Positions 10,343 to 22,219 are shown, counted from the first letter of the stretch. The stretch is DNA of 64,000 nt from Maribacter dokdonensis DSW-8 (GCF_001447995.1 NZ_LDPE01000002.1:310001-374000), one strand, 5' to 3'. Notes: a model not told the origin generated them from the letters alone. Numbers and translations: made by a program.

Positions 10343-10514
10343 AGACAGATACTTAAAAGCCCTCATTGAAAACCGTGGTCAATTAAATGAGATTGATTTA
10401 GGAGAAAAGATTCAATTGGAAGAAGAGGAGACAAGGGAAATAATAGCACAGCTATTATCTGAACATAGAGTTATTTACCAAGAAAACGGATGTTGTGCAT
10501 ACAACGTTAAGTAA
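10332..10514 (+). CDS. Small winged-helix-like protein
   Basis: A 60-residue protein whose ATG lies inside the last codons of the upstream methyltransferase (11-base overlap). The sequence is rich in charged residues with predicted helices (LGEKIQLEEEETREIIAQLL) followed by a short beta-like end (HRVIYQENGCCAYNV), which resembles a minimal winged helix-turn-helix. I do not recognise a named family. The overlap suggests it is a genuine translated gene coupled to the methyltransferase. It ends with no strong terminator; a weak AT hairpin is at 10608-10629. Confidence 0.6.
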   Translation: MENKDRYLKALIENRGQLNEIDLGEKIQLEEEETREIIAQLLSEHRVIYQENGCCAYNVK

Positions 10515-10748
10515 GTACTTTCCACAGGTCTCCATTCTACTTTTTTGAAATTAACTATGAAGTAAAAATGACCGGTATAGACAGTTACATTCTAATCCAA
10601 ACTATTTAAATATACCCATGTGTATATTTTGTAAAAAAATGACAGATAGAGTTTCTGTGTAAAAATGGTTTATTATAACCTATACTACATATAACGATTG
10701 GTATATGATAGATTGTCATTTAAAAATAAAAACAAGTAAAAACAACAA

Positions 10749-10776
10749 ATCCCTTGTCAATGTAATGACAAGGGAT
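10749..10776 (-). terminator. Rho-independent terminator of the PorP/SprF gene
   Basis: A perfect 10-bp stem (ATCCCTTGTC / GACAAGGGAT) with an 8-base loop. On the minus strand it is followed by a T-rich run, so it fits termination of the operon that ends at 10807. Confidence 0.8.
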
Positions 10777-10806
10777 TCAATATCGTAGAATTATCTTATA
10801 GTGGTT

Positions 10807-12984
10807 CTATGCCATCTGCTCTTGATTGACCCGCATAATCCACATTTTGTCATCATAGGCATCATTTAGCTTAGAGTAATAGGATATAAGGGCATTGGTC
10901 CAAGAGTCGTGCTTTTTAAGGTATACGTATCTATAATTGTTCTTAGGGTTGATAAAGTAGCTAGCGCTTAGTCCAAATGAATTTAGCAACGCCACAAACT
11001 TTTTAGCATTATTTGGGTTTGCAAATACATTTGCAATTAAGTAGTAACCAGAACCGGCTCCTTCTATCACATAAGATTTAGAATCGATCTCTCTAGAATC
11101 TACATTGTCTCTCACCACCTCATTGGAGGTTAAAACATTAGAATCATATTTGGAAGACTTCTCTTTTAGTTTGTTTACATTACTGGCGTAGGCCTCATTA
11201 GAGTACTTATTATCAACGTTCATGATCCACATGGCACCATCATAAGCGCCATTTAATTTTGAGTCATGTGCGGCAACAGCATCTTCAAAAGTTTCAAAAC
11301 GTTGTAAATACACATATTTTAAACCAGTGTTGGGGTTATCAATATAATCGGCTTGTATCCCTTTTGCATTAAGGTCATCTATGAAGTTGTTCATGTACTG
11401 CCCACCTTTATACACATTGGCTACTACGTAATATCCATCGGTAACATCTGGTAAATTTTTAAATCTTCTACTCTTAACTCCATCTTGTACAATCTCTGTA
11501 GTCGTAGCAGTCGGTGTTGTGGTAGTTGTTCTTCTTCTACTTGCCACAACTGCATCTTTAGGTTGTATCTGCTTTTGATATTCGCGGTCAACGGATGATC
11601 TATCGGTAGTATTGGTTGCCACAACCGCTTCGCTTTTAATAACAGGTTCTTTAGTGTTATTAGCTACAACAACTACTCTATCTTGTTGACTTTCATTTAC
11701 TACTTTATTCGAATTTATGGGTTGTCCTGTGTTGCTAGGGTTATAACTAGATGCCATCTCAGTATCACTATTCTCATCTAAGAAAAGTTCCTTTGCCCTT
11801 TGCTCTAAATCTGGTCTTTCACCGTTGGTCTCGTTACGTACCATTCGCATAACCATGGCAAAACGTCTTTCTAGGTCAGACTGGCGAATAGCTTCCAAAG
11901 AATCCTGACGAAACATCAGCTCTTCAATTATAGCATCATTTTCGGCCAGCTTCATTTTAAGTTCCTCAATTTCTTCATTGGTTGCAACGTTCTCAGGCTC
12001 TTCATCGTTCTTTACCAGATCATCTTCAAAATCATCTTCTAACATTACCCTATCTTCGGTTAGGTTAGGAGAGAATGAATATGCAACGGATATCTCATGC
12101 GTAAGACCAAAATTGTCAAAATTATTGGACAGGCCTTTTTCCATGGTATACCCTAATGATATTCTTTCATTCAAGTTAAAACCAACACCTGCCGCAGCTC
12201 CATAGAAACTATCATAACCACCCTGGATCCAACCTAATTTAGGAAGATCAAGTATTAAACTACCACCCAAGGTAACATCTTCTTCACCTACTTTTCTAAC
12301 CCTTGCCAACGGCATTAATCTAGCTTCTTCAAAAATTCCTTTTTTATTTTCAAACTGATGGGTATATTGTAAGTGGGCAGAATATGTTTTATCCTTAAAT
12401 TCGGTTACCGACTCGCTATTCTTTAAATTGTAGTCAAATAGGTTTTCTGCAAACATACCTACATCAAACTTTCCATAAGAAAGGTTAAAACCAGGTTGAA
12501 ACGATAATAGGCTTTGATCTTGTAAACCCGCCAAAAAAGGATCTTCTTCAACCGTTGAAGCCCTACCGTTATCAAATCCACTTTGATAGTACGATACGTT
12601 AGCACCAAAGGTAAAATTACTCTTATCGTTCAACTTAACGCCATAAGCGTAGTTTGCAAGTACACCAAAATTACTTAGAATACCTTCTCTTTGTGAATAC
12701 AGACTTAAACCAAGTCCGGTTCTATCACTAATACGTCCACTATAGCTTAAGAAATAGTTCTGATTGTTATCATCAAATTGTACCGATTGGTTTCTGTGTA
12801 ACAAATTGATATATGATTTATCTTCCCTAACCGTTGAAAACGTAGGGTTAATTAAGAATCGGTTATACTTCAATAAGTTTTGGGCAGGAACATCATATGA
12901 TACAAACGGACTTTCCTCTTGCCCACTAACCTTCATGATAGCAAACACAAATAACAATAGATATAAAACACTTTTCTTTAGCAT
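10807..12984 (-). CDS. Type IX secretion PorP/SprF-family protein with two C-terminal SPOR-like repeats
   Basis: 725 residues. Residues 1-22 are a signal peptide (MLKKSVLYLLLFVFAIMKVSGQ). Residues ~25-310 match the PorP/SprF outer-membrane barrel family (LLKYNRFLINPTFS, FGANVSYYQSGF, RISLGYTMEKGL). An acidic coiled-coil stretch (~335-375) and a Ser/Thr-rich linker follow. Two related ~75-residue modules end the protein (~512-590 and ~645-720: GYYVVANVYKGGQ / GYYLIANVFANPN, then YRYVYLKKH, then MWIM), resembling SPOR domains, which bind peptidoglycan. PorP/SprF proteins assist secretion or surface attachment of a partner adhesin encoded next door; here that is the gene at 12992, with a 7-base gap. 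The SPOR assignment and a cell-wall anchoring role are inference. Confidence 0.85.
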   Translation of the reverse strand: MLKKSVLYLLLFVFAIMKVSGQEESPFVSYDVPAQNLLKYNRFLINPTFSTVREDKSYINLLHRNQSVQFDDNNQNYFLSYSGRISDRTGLGLSLYSQREGILSNFGVLANYAYGVKLNDKSNFTFGANVSYYQSGFDNGRASTVEEDPFLAGLQDQSLLSFQPGFNLSYGKFDVGMFAENLFDYNLKNSESVTEFKDKTYSAHLQYTHQFENKKGIFEEARLMPLARVRKVGEEDVTLGGSLILDLPKLGWIQGGYDSFYGAAAGVGFNLNERISLGYTMEKGLSNNFDNFGLTHEISVAYSFSPNLTEDRVMLEDDFEDDLVKNDEEPENVATNEEIEELKMKLAENDAIIEELMFRQDSLEAIRQSDLERRFAMVMRMVRNETNGERPDLEQRAKELFLDENSDTEMASSYNPSNTGQPINSNKVVNESQQDRVVVVANNTKEPVIKSEAVVATNTTDRSSVDREYQKQIQPKDAVVASRRRTTTTTPTATTTEIVQDGVKSRRFKNLPDVTDGYYVVANVYKGGQYMNNFIDDLNAKGIQADYIDNPNTGLKYVYLQRFETFEDAVAAHDSKLNGAYDGAMWIMNVDNKYSNEAYASNVNKLKEKSSKYDSNVLTSNEVVRDNVDSREIDSKSYVIEGAGSGYYLIANVFANPNNAKKFVALLNSFGLSASYFINPKNNYRYVYLKKHDSWTNALISYYSKLNDAYDDKMWIMRVNQEQMA

Positions 12985-12991
12985 GGTGAGC

Positions 12992-15238
12992 TTAACGTAT
13001 TACTGTGATCGTACCTTGTTTTAGTACTTCACTGGCATTCCTAATTTTATAATAGAATACCATATTTTGTTTGGTGAAAGCCGTAGTTGACTGCGGCCAA
13101 TTATTTTTATAGTCGAATTCGTTTACAATTTCCTGACCTTGTTCATTATAGATTATGATATTAACATCGGCCTTATTAGAATATGAGTTAGGGATTACCC
13201 ATTGATCATTGATTCCATCTCCGTTTACCGTAATTACATTAGGTACTTTAAACGTATCTAAGTACGAGACTTCCACTTGTCTAATGATCTCACAATTATC
13301 AATTGAAGCGATCAATGTATAGCTACCAGCTTCCGTAAAAGTTATACTATCCACATTGCCTATTTCAACGGCATTGGCATCTAGCCATCTATATGCAGTA
13401 CCTCCACTTGCGGTCACTAATTTTGTAGTGCCTTCTGGCATTACAATCTCAGTTCCCGGATCAAGCGTAATCAAGTTTTCATCAAGAGGACTAATGACTA
13501 TTTCATTGGATAATAAAGCACAACCATCTCGGTTTACTGCCAATCTATAGCTACCTGCAGTAGTTACCGTTAGTGATGTATCTGTTGTATTTACAGGTGC
13601 TCCATCTAGTTGCCATTCAAAAGTGGAAGAACCTAGATCACTAGAGGTACTTAAAGTTATCGTTTCGCCACCAGAACAGAATACAGTACCTGAACTTGCT
13701 ATAGAAATGCTCTCGCTAGTTAATAACTGAACAGTTAACGAATTGGAATCTACAGTAAAACTATCTACCGATGCGTTAAGATCGTATGTTCCATTTTCAG
13801 CATTAGAAGCCAAACTAATAGTACTACTTGTTGCACCACTAACAGCTGTACCATCTTTGGTCCATTGATAGGTGAACCCATTTACTAAGGCGCTGGTAAC
13901 ATCTGTTTTAGTACCATCGGTAGCAACCGCATTAATTTGTTCTACACCCAATATAGTACTTGTTGATTCACATGAAGTATACGCATCGGTATAATTAATG
14001 GTCATTTCAAAAGAAGCAGGTGACACAACCGTAGTCACATCAGAATTTTTTGAGGATACAGAACACGACCCCCCTGTTTGGGTTACCTCAGCGTAATACT
14101 CTCCGTCTTGTGAAATAGTTATAGCACTATTGGTCTCGCCAGCTATTTCTATTCCATTTCTATACCATTTATAACTAGGTGTATTAGCCGTTGTACTAAT
14201 TGATAAGGTTTGGCTCTGCGTAGGCAAAAGCACCATATTAATTTCGTTTTCTACATCTACCGTATATACATCTGCATTTGTTATAGTAATCGCAGAAGAT
14301 CTTTCATTACAGATACCCGTACCCGAAATTTCTATGGCATAGTCACCTTCAAATCCGGCAGCGGATGCATCAACGGTATAAGAAGTTGCCGTAGCACCTA
14401 ATATAGCCACATCATTTTTAAACCATTGATAGCTCCATGAAGCATCTGTTTGATCTATAGTAAGTGTTTCAGAATCTGTACTACACAAAGCAGTTTTGCT
14501 TGGTGCCGTTACAGCTATCCCCGTACCAGAACCTCCAATCGTTACATCAACAATATTAGAATCTGTATTACCGGAACCTGTACAACGTGGTCCGTAATCA
14601 ATATAAACATTATACATACCAGACTGGGTTACGTTTAATGTATGACCTGTTTCACCTGTTAACTCAGTTCCGCTTCTAAACCAAATATACTGGTAGGTTT
14701 CTGGGTTGCTTATATTATCTACTTGCAAGGTAATAGGACCGGTGCTACACACTGTACCTGGAGGCACGCCATCACCTTGTTCACTAATGTTCAAGTTAGA
14801 AGTTACATCCATGTAATACATGTTATATGCGGGAGATTCGTTACCAATCTTTTCTGGATCGGTACTACGAACCCTCATTTTGTAACCTTCGCCACGCGTA
14901 TCAGTTGGTATGGCAAAACTGGTATCAAAGTCCTTTACAGTATTTTTATCACTAATGGTTTGTAAAGTTTGCGCATTAGCAAAGCTACCAGTGGCATCAG
15001 ATAATTCGAGAATAAACTCATTACCTGCATTGGCGGTACCAATCCACGTGATATTCACAAAATATTCATTGAAACCAGAGTTTCCCGCACAAACGGCGGT
15101 CCATGGCGTACTTCCTGACAGATTAGGATTGTCTGCAGGTTCTGGGGCATTGAGCACTATTGCCTGTGCCGATAATTGATAGGCACTAAATAGCATACAA
15201 AATGCGGTAAAAAAGGTAATTTTGGTCAAGGTTTTCAT
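12992..15238 (-). CDS. Secreted adhesin with Ig-like repeats and T9SS type B (gliding-motility) C-terminal sorting domain
   Basis: 748 residues. Signal peptide at 1-25 (MKTLTKITFFTAFCMLFSAYQLSAQ). The middle consists of repeated Ig-like modules with the pattern YxWFRSGTEL, YQWFKNDVAILG, YKWYRNGIEIAG, YQWTKDGTAVSG, FEWQLDGAPV. The last ~90 residues match the gliding-motility-associated C-terminal domain (VPNVITVNGDGINDQWVIPN, VNIIIYNEQGQEI, NMVFYYKIRN), the signal for T9SS export and surface attachment. It is the first gene of an operon with the PorP/SprF protein downstream, the usual pairing in this phylum. It shares its upstream promoter and direct-repeat layout with the giant adhesin. The ligand is unknown. 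Confidence 0.88.
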   Translation of the reverse strand: MKTLTKITFFTAFCMLFSAYQLSAQAIVLNAPEPADNPNLSGSTPWTAVCAGNSGFNEYFVNITWIGTANAGNEFILELSDATGSFANAQTLQTISDKNTVKDFDTSFAIPTDTRGEGYKMRVRSTDPEKIGNESPAYNMYYMDVTSNLNISEQGDGVPPGTVCSTGPITLQVDNISNPETYQYIWFRSGTELTGETGHTLNVTQSGMYNVYIDYGPRCTGSGNTDSNIVDVTIGGSGTGIAVTAPSKTALCSTDSETLTIDQTDASWSYQWFKNDVAILGATATSYTVDASAAGFEGDYAIEISGTGICNERSSAITITNADVYTVDVENEINMVLLPTQSQTLSISTTANTPSYKWYRNGIEIAGETNSAITISQDGEYYAEVTQTGGSCSVSSKNSDVTTVVSPASFEMTINYTDAYTSCESTSTILGVEQINAVATDGTKTDVTSALVNGFTYQWTKDGTAVSGATSSTISLASNAENGTYDLNASVDSFTVDSNSLTVQLLTSESISIASSGTVFCSGGETITLSTSSDLGSSTFEWQLDGAPVNTTDTSLTVTTAGSYRLAVNRDGCALLSNEIVISPLDENLITLDPGTEIVMPEGTTKLVTASGGTAYRWLDANAVEIGNVDSITFTEAGSYTLIASIDNCEIIRQVEVSYLDTFKVPNVITVNGDGINDQWVIPNSYSNKADVNIIIYNEQGQEIVNEFDYKNNWPQSTTAFTKQNMVFYYKIRNASEVLKQGTITVIR

Positions 15239-15315
15239 AAGTATTTGTAGTTATGGGGGCCACTACGGTTGAAAAGTTGGTTAATAAATTATTTTACTTT
15301 TCCATCATTTCATAG

Positions 15316-15384
15316 ACAAATATGTTATTTAATCCGACGAAGAGGAATTTATTGTTGTCGGAAGGAAGATTTATGTTGTGAAAC
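15316..15384 (-). promoter_or_regulatory. Promoter and paired direct-repeat site of the adhesin-PorP/SprF operon
   Basis: Half-sites TTGTTGTC (15352-15359) and ATGTTGTG (15373-15380, followed by AAAC) on the + strand are 21 bp apart. On the minus strand, the 14-mer complementary to 15345-15358 is followed after exactly 21 bp by ATATTTGT (15316-15323). Spacing and both elements match the site at 8549-8617. Predicted transcription start is near 15309 with a ~70-nt leader. The same region also lies upstream of glnS on the other strand, so an effect on glnS cannot be excluded. Confidence 0.6.
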
Positions 15385-15438
15385 TCATTTTATGTAAGGT
15401 GTACTTTATTTAAACCTGTCGTTTAAGGCAATTTTGCT

Positions 15439-15446
15439 ACTTTTGT
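15439..15446 (+). promoter_or_regulatory. -7 promoter box of glnS
   Basis: TACTTTTG matches TAnnTTTG. It sits just before the TTG codon at 15450, so transcription would begin near 15453. This supports the ATG at 15465 as the start of glnS rather than the upstream TTG. Confidence 0.6.
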
Positions 15447-15464
15447 AGCTTGAAATATATTGAC

Positions 15465-17150
15465 ATGAGCGAGACAACAAAGTCTTTGAATTTTATTGAA
15501 CAAATTGTTGAAGAGGACTTGGTAAATGGTTATACCAAAGATCAATTACGATTTCGTTTTCCCCCAGAACCTAATGGATACCTTCATATAGGTCATGCAA
15601 GTTCCATTTGCTTAAACTTTGGTTTAGGTTTAAGGTATAATGCGCCTGTAAATCTGCGTTTTGACGACACCAACCCGGCAAAAGAAGAACAAGAGTTTGT
15701 AGATGCCATTAAAAAGGACGTTGAATGGTTAGGTTTTAAGTGGGATACCGAACGGTATGCATCTGATTATTTCCAACAATTATATGACTGGGCAATTGAA
15801 TTGATCAAAAAAGGAAAGGCATATGTGGACAATCAATCTTCTGAAGAAATGGCCGCACAAAAAGGCACGCCTACAGAACCCGGTACAAATAGTCCATTTA
15901 GAAATAGATCGGTAGAAGAGAATTTAGCGCTTTTTGAAAAAATGAAAAATGGCGAATTTGAAGAGGGGACACATGTACTTAGGGCAAAAATTGATATGTC
16001 ATCTTCAAATATGCTAATGCGCGACCCTATTATGTACAGGATACTGCATAAAGCGCACCATAGAACAAATACCGATTGGTGTATTTATCCTATGTACGAT
16101 TGGACCCACGGAGAAAGTGATTACATAGAACAAGTGTCTCATTCCTTCTGTACGTTAGAATTTGCCATGCACCGTGAATTGTATAACTGGTTTTTAGATC
16201 AGGTATATGATCAAGATAAGGTAAGGCCTAAACAACGTGAGTTCGCCCGTCGTAACTTAAGCCATACCGTAGTTAGTAAAAGAAAATTAGCCCAGCTGGT
16301 AGAAAAGGGCATTGTTAATGGGTGGGACGACCCAAGAATGCCAACCATATCAGGTCTGCGTAGAAGAGGATATACGCCAGAGTCTATCCGTAATTTTGCG
16401 GATACCATTGGAATTGCTAAAAGGGACAACTTAATTGATGTTTCTTTATTGGAATTCAACATACGTGAACATTTAAATAAAACCACGCATAGAGTAATGG
16501 GTGTTTTAAATCCATTAAAACTGGTTATTACCAATTATCCAGAAGGAGAAACCGAGTGGCTAGAAGCAGAAAATTCCCCTGAAGATGAAAATGCAGGTTC
16601 AAGACAAGTTCCTTTTTCAAGAGAACTATATATAGAACAAGAGGATTTTAGGGAGTCTGCCAATAAAAAGTTCTTTCGTTTAAAATTGGGCGGAGAGGTT
16701 CGTTTAAAGAACGGATATATCATAAAAGCTGAAAGTTGCACAAAAGATACCGATGGTAATATTACAGAAGTCCAATGTACATATGACCCAAAAAGTAAAA
16801 GTGGTAGTGGTACGGAAGAAAGTTTGCGTAGGGTAAAAGGGACTTTACATTGGGTTTCAATAGCACATGCCTTAAAGACGGAAGTTAGGTTATACGATAG
16901 GCTATTTACAGATGAAAGTCCAGATGCTCACAAGGACAAGGATTTCTTGGAGTTTATTAATCCAGATTCTTTAACCGTAATAACAGGATATGTAGAGCCT
17001 GCGTTAAAGGATGCGAAGCCAGGTGATCGTTTTCAATTTCAACGACTAGGATATTTTTGTGTTGATCCAGATACCACCACAGATAAATTAGTCTTCAACA
17101 GAACTGTTGGTTTACGAGATTCTTGGGCTAAAATTCAGGAAAAAAAGTAA
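15465..17150 (+). CDS. glnS: Glutamine-tRNA ligase
   Basis: Cytoplasmic class I aminoacyl-tRNA synthetase that charges tRNA(Gln) with glutamine. The 561-residue protein has the HIGH motif in NGYLHIGHASS (about residues 38-47), the tRNA/ATP-binding FDDTNP, and the KMSKS-equivalent VVSKRKL near 268. The C-terminal half matches the two beta-barrel anticodon-binding domains of GlnRS (REFARRNLSHTVVSKRKL, LNPLKLVITNYPEGE). Length is normal for the bacterial enzyme. An in-frame TTG five codons upstream (15450) is disfavoured because the -7 box sits immediately in front of it. Followed by a strong terminator at 17202-17236. Confidence 0.96.
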   Translation: MSETTKSLNFIEQIVEEDLVNGYTKDQLRFRFPPEPNGYLHIGHASSICLNFGLGLRYNAPVNLRFDDTNPAKEEQEFVDAIKKDVEWLGFKWDTERYASDYFQQLYDWAIELIKKGKAYVDNQSSEEMAAQKGTPTEPGTNSPFRNRSVEENLALFEKMKNGEFEEGTHVLRAKIDMSSSNMLMRDPIMYRILHKAHHRTNTDWCIYPMYDWTHGESDYIEQVSHSFCTLEFAMHRELYNWFLDQVYDQDKVRPKQREFARRNLSHTVVSKRKLAQLVEKGIVNGWDDPRMPTISGLRRRGYTPESIRNFADTIGIAKRDNLIDVSLLEFNIREHLNKTTHRVMGVLNPLKLVITNYPEGETEWLEAENSPEDENAGSRQVPFSRELYIEQEDFRESANKKFFRLKLGGEVRLKNGYIIKAESCTKDTDGNITEVQCTYDPKSKSGSGTEESLRRVKGTLHWVSIAHALKTEVRLYDRLFTDESPDAHKDKDFLEFINPDSLTVITGYVEPALKDAKPGDRFQFQRLGYFCVDPDTTTDKLVFNRTVGLRDSWAKIQEKK

Positions 17151-17201
17151 TATAATCATTGCTTATAAAGACTCATCAGTTTAATCAATAAGTCTTATAC
17201 A

Positions 17202-17236
17202 AAAGCGCCGTTAGATATACGTTCTAACGGCGCTTT
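17202..17236 (+). terminator. Strong terminator after glnS
   Basis: A 14-bp perfect stem (17202-17215 with 17223-17236; core GCGCCGTTAGA / TCTAACGGCGC) with a 7-base loop. The T-run after it is short, but the flanking A and T tracts extend the stem. Confidence 0.8.
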
Positions 17237-17347
17237 ATAAATTAAAGACCTATTGATATTGTTTAGCCGACAAAACCCCTTTAAAAGAGTGTATTTAGCG
17301 AAAACCTATACAAGTAAGAACCTTTGCTATCAAAAAAAGCCGGACAT

Positions 17348-17382
17348 AAAAAAAGCCCGAAAAAAATTTTTCGAGCTTTTTT
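17348..17382 (-). terminator. Terminator of the SPFH-protein gene
   Basis: An A/T-flanked hairpin (AAAAAAGCCCGAAAAA with TTTTTCGAGCTTTTTT, one mismatch) just beyond the stop at 17399. On the minus strand it ends in a U-run, as expected for intrinsic termination. Confidence 0.7.
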
Positions 17383-17398
17383 AAAATTGGTCTTTAAA

Positions 17399-18328
17399 TT
17401 ATTCTTTTGGTTTGGGCTTGTTGGTTTTTTTCATGCTTTCTCCGATCATGTTACTTGCCGTAAAGCTTGCCACCATATTATTCAACATATCACTACCGGC
17501 TTGTGGTGAGTTAGGTAATAGAATTAAATTGGTATTGGTTTCTTCACCTATACTTTGAAGTGTATCATAATGCTGTGTTACTACGATCAATGCAGAAGCT
17601 TCTTGCGAGTTTATACCTACCTTGTTCAATACCTCTACAGATTCTTCTAGACCACGGGCAATTTCTCTTCTTTGATCAGCAATACCCTGTCCTTGTAACC
17701 TTTTACTTTCCGCTTCGGCTTTTGCCTTTTCAACTATTAATATACGAGCAGCATCACCTTCAAACTGGGCAGCTGTTTTTTGGCGCTCAGAAGCATTAAT
17801 TCTATTCATGGCCTCTTTTACCTGCGGATCTGGATCAATATCCGTTACCAAGGTCTTTATGATATCAAAACCATAATCCAACATGGCCTCCTGTAATTCT
17901 GATTTTACCGCAATTGCTATATCATCTTTTTTAACGAAGACATCATCCAATTTCATTTTTGGCACTTCTGCACGTACGACATCAAATACATATGATGTTA
18001 TTTGCTCGTGCGGATACTCCAACTTATAGTAAGCATCATATACTTTTTCTCTAATTACTACATATTGTACCGATACTTTCAGCTTAACAAAAACATCATC
18101 CAACGTTTTAGTTTCAATAATTACATCTAGCTGCTGAATTTTTAAACCTATTCTTGCTGCTATACGTTGTACAAAAGGAATTTTAAACTGAATACCCGAT
18201 TGTCTAACACTAGTAAATTTTCCAAATGTTTCTATTAAAACCGCCGTTTGCTGCTTAACAATAAACACACCGGATAAGATGGTCACAATGACCAGAAACA
18301 AAATTGGAATCCAAATAAATGAGCCCAT
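17399..18328 (-). CDS. SPFH/Band 7 (stomatin-like) membrane protein
   Basis: 309 residues. One N-terminal membrane helix (residues ~4-23, FIWIPILFLVIVTILSGVFIV) is followed by an SPFH domain (~25-220: AVLIETFGKFTSVRQSGIQF, VKLKVSVQYVV, MNRINASERQKTAAQFEGDA). An Ala/Glu-rich coiled-coil tail follows, then a charged C terminus (KKTNKPKPKE). This matches the QmcA/stomatin branch, which oligomerises at the inner membrane and scaffolds proteases or lipid domains. There is no adjacent NfeD gene, which often partners such proteins. Monocistronic, with its own terminator. Confidence 0.88.
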   Translation of the reverse strand: MGSFIWIPILFLVIVTILSGVFIVKQQTAVLIETFGKFTSVRQSGIQFKIPFVQRIAARIGLKIQQLDVIIETKTLDDVFVKLKVSVQYVVIREKVYDAYYKLEYPHEQITSYVFDVVRAEVPKMKLDDVFVKKDDIAIAVKSELQEAMLDYGFDIIKTLVTDIDPDPQVKEAMNRINASERQKTAAQFEGDAARILIVEKAKAEAESKRLQGQGIADQRREIARGLEESVEVLNKVGINSQEASALIVVTQHYDTLQSIGEETNTNLILLPNSPQAGSDMLNNMVASFTASNMIGESMKKTNKPKPKE

Positions 18329-18505
18329 AATAATTGATTTTTAAGTTAATAATGGAAGATACTAAAAGCCTTCTTAACATTAGTTGTCAAATAGCCACAT
18401 TTGTTACATGAATTTCCTGTTTAATTTATAACGGGTAATTCAAACGTTACACCGTATTGATAATTAACTAACTATCTGTACATTTAAAGCTATAAAGTTA
18501 TTTCA

Positions 18506-18865
18506 ATGCTATTAGCCATACAACCAAAACTACCTATGCGAAATAAGTCTAAGACCAAGGCTTATTATATAGATATGCTAGGTTTTAAAGAGTTGGGCAC
18601 TACCACGTATCCGGATTACTTAATGCTTGTAAAAGAGCATGTAGAAATTCATTTCTTCTTGTTCAAAACACTTGAAGTAAAGGAAAATTATGGCCAGGTA
18701 TATATACGAACCAAAGACATAGAAATATTATACCAATCATTATTAAATAACAAAGTTCCTATTCATCCTAATGGTAAACTAGAAGTAAAACCATGGGGTC
18801 AAACGGAATTTTCCCTTTTAGATCCAGACAATAATCTATTGACATTTGGTGAATCTACAACTTAA
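18506..18865 (+). CDS. VOC-superfamily (glyoxalase/bleomycin-resistance-like) protein
   Basis: 119 residues, a single vicinal-oxygen-chelate fold. Recognisable features are the opening strand LLAIQPKLPMRNKSKTKAYY, the metal-region HVEIHFFLF near residue 49, and the closing PWGQTEFSLLDPDNNLLTF typical of bleomycin-resistance-type dimers. Members bind drugs or act as small metalloenzymes. A specific substrate cannot be inferred, and resistance should not be assumed. Convergent with katG, sharing the bidirectional hairpin at 18878-18912. Confidence 0.8.
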   Translation: MLLAIQPKLPMRNKSKTKAYYIDMLGFKELGTTTYPDYLMLVKEHVEIHFFLFKTLEVKENYGQVYIRTKDIEILYQSLLNNKVPIHPNGKLEVKPWGQTEFSLLDPDNNLLTFGESTT

Positions 18866-18877
18866 ATTCTACCATAA

Positions 18878-18912
18878 AAAAGGGCAGTAACCAAGTTGGA
18901 TGCTGCCCTTTA
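18878..18912. terminator. Bidirectional terminator between the VOC gene and katG
   Basis: Stem AAAGGGCAG / CTGCCCTTT with a 15-base loop between two convergent genes. A-rich on the left and T-rich on the right, so it can serve both strands. Confidence 0.75.
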
Positions 18913-18931
18913 ATTTAATATTGAAGTGTTA

Positions 18932-21640
<2,709 letters not shown>

Positions 21641-22219
21641 ATGCCTAAAATCACCAAAAGACAACGCCAAGCAAAATGGTTGCGAATATTTCGCAAAGTA
21701 CATCGTGCAACTGGTGCGGCTCTGTTCATTTTTTTCTTTTTCATTTCTATTACTGGTCTTCTTTTAGGTTGGAAAAAGCATAGTGGAGGAGTAATTCTGT
21801 CTAAAACGTATAAAGGCACTTCCACTGATTTAAAAGATTGGCTACCCGTAGATAGTTTACATAGCATTGCCAACACCTATATCTTGGAACATGTATCGCC
21901 AGAACTATCCACCAAAATAGATCGCATAGATATTAGAAAAGAAAAAGGTATCGTAAAATTTGTATATGAAGATCATTATTGGGGTTTACAACTAGATGGG
22001 GCCACAGGTACTGTCTTACACACCGAACGCCGGTATTCTGATATCATTGAACATATTCATGATGGTTCCATTTTAGATGATTATTTAGGTACAAGTGATA
22101 ATCAAATAAAGGTATTCTATACTACGGTAATGGGTCTTGCCCTTTTACTTTTTACCATTACAGGCTTTTGGCTTTGGTATGGACCTAAGCGAATGCGTAA
22201 AAATAATGCAAGTACTTAA
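21641..22219 (+). CDS. PepSY-associated transmembrane protein
   Basis: 192 residues. The basic N terminus (KRQRQAKWLRIFRKVHR) leads into a first membrane helix (~24-45, GAALFIFFFFISITGLLLGW). A periplasmic PepSY-like domain follows (~46-155), with VYEDHYWGLQLDGATGTVL and RRYSDIIEHIHDGSILDD. A second helix (~158-182, VFYTTVMGLALLLFTITGFWLWYG) ends the protein. This is the short PepSY_TM family, often linked to iron or copper uptake and redox proteins in Bacteroidota; that role is not shown here. rlmF lies just downstream but has its own -7 box. Confidence 0.82.
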   Translation: MPKITKRQRQAKWLRIFRKVHRATGAALFIFFFFISITGLLLGWKKHSGGVILSKTYKGTSTDLKDWLPVDSLHSIANTYILEHVSPELSTKIDRIDIRKEKGIVKFVYEDHYWGLQLDGATGTVLHTERRYSDIIEHIHDGSILDDYLGTSDNQIKVFYTTVMGLALLLFTITGFWLWYGPKRMRKNNAST

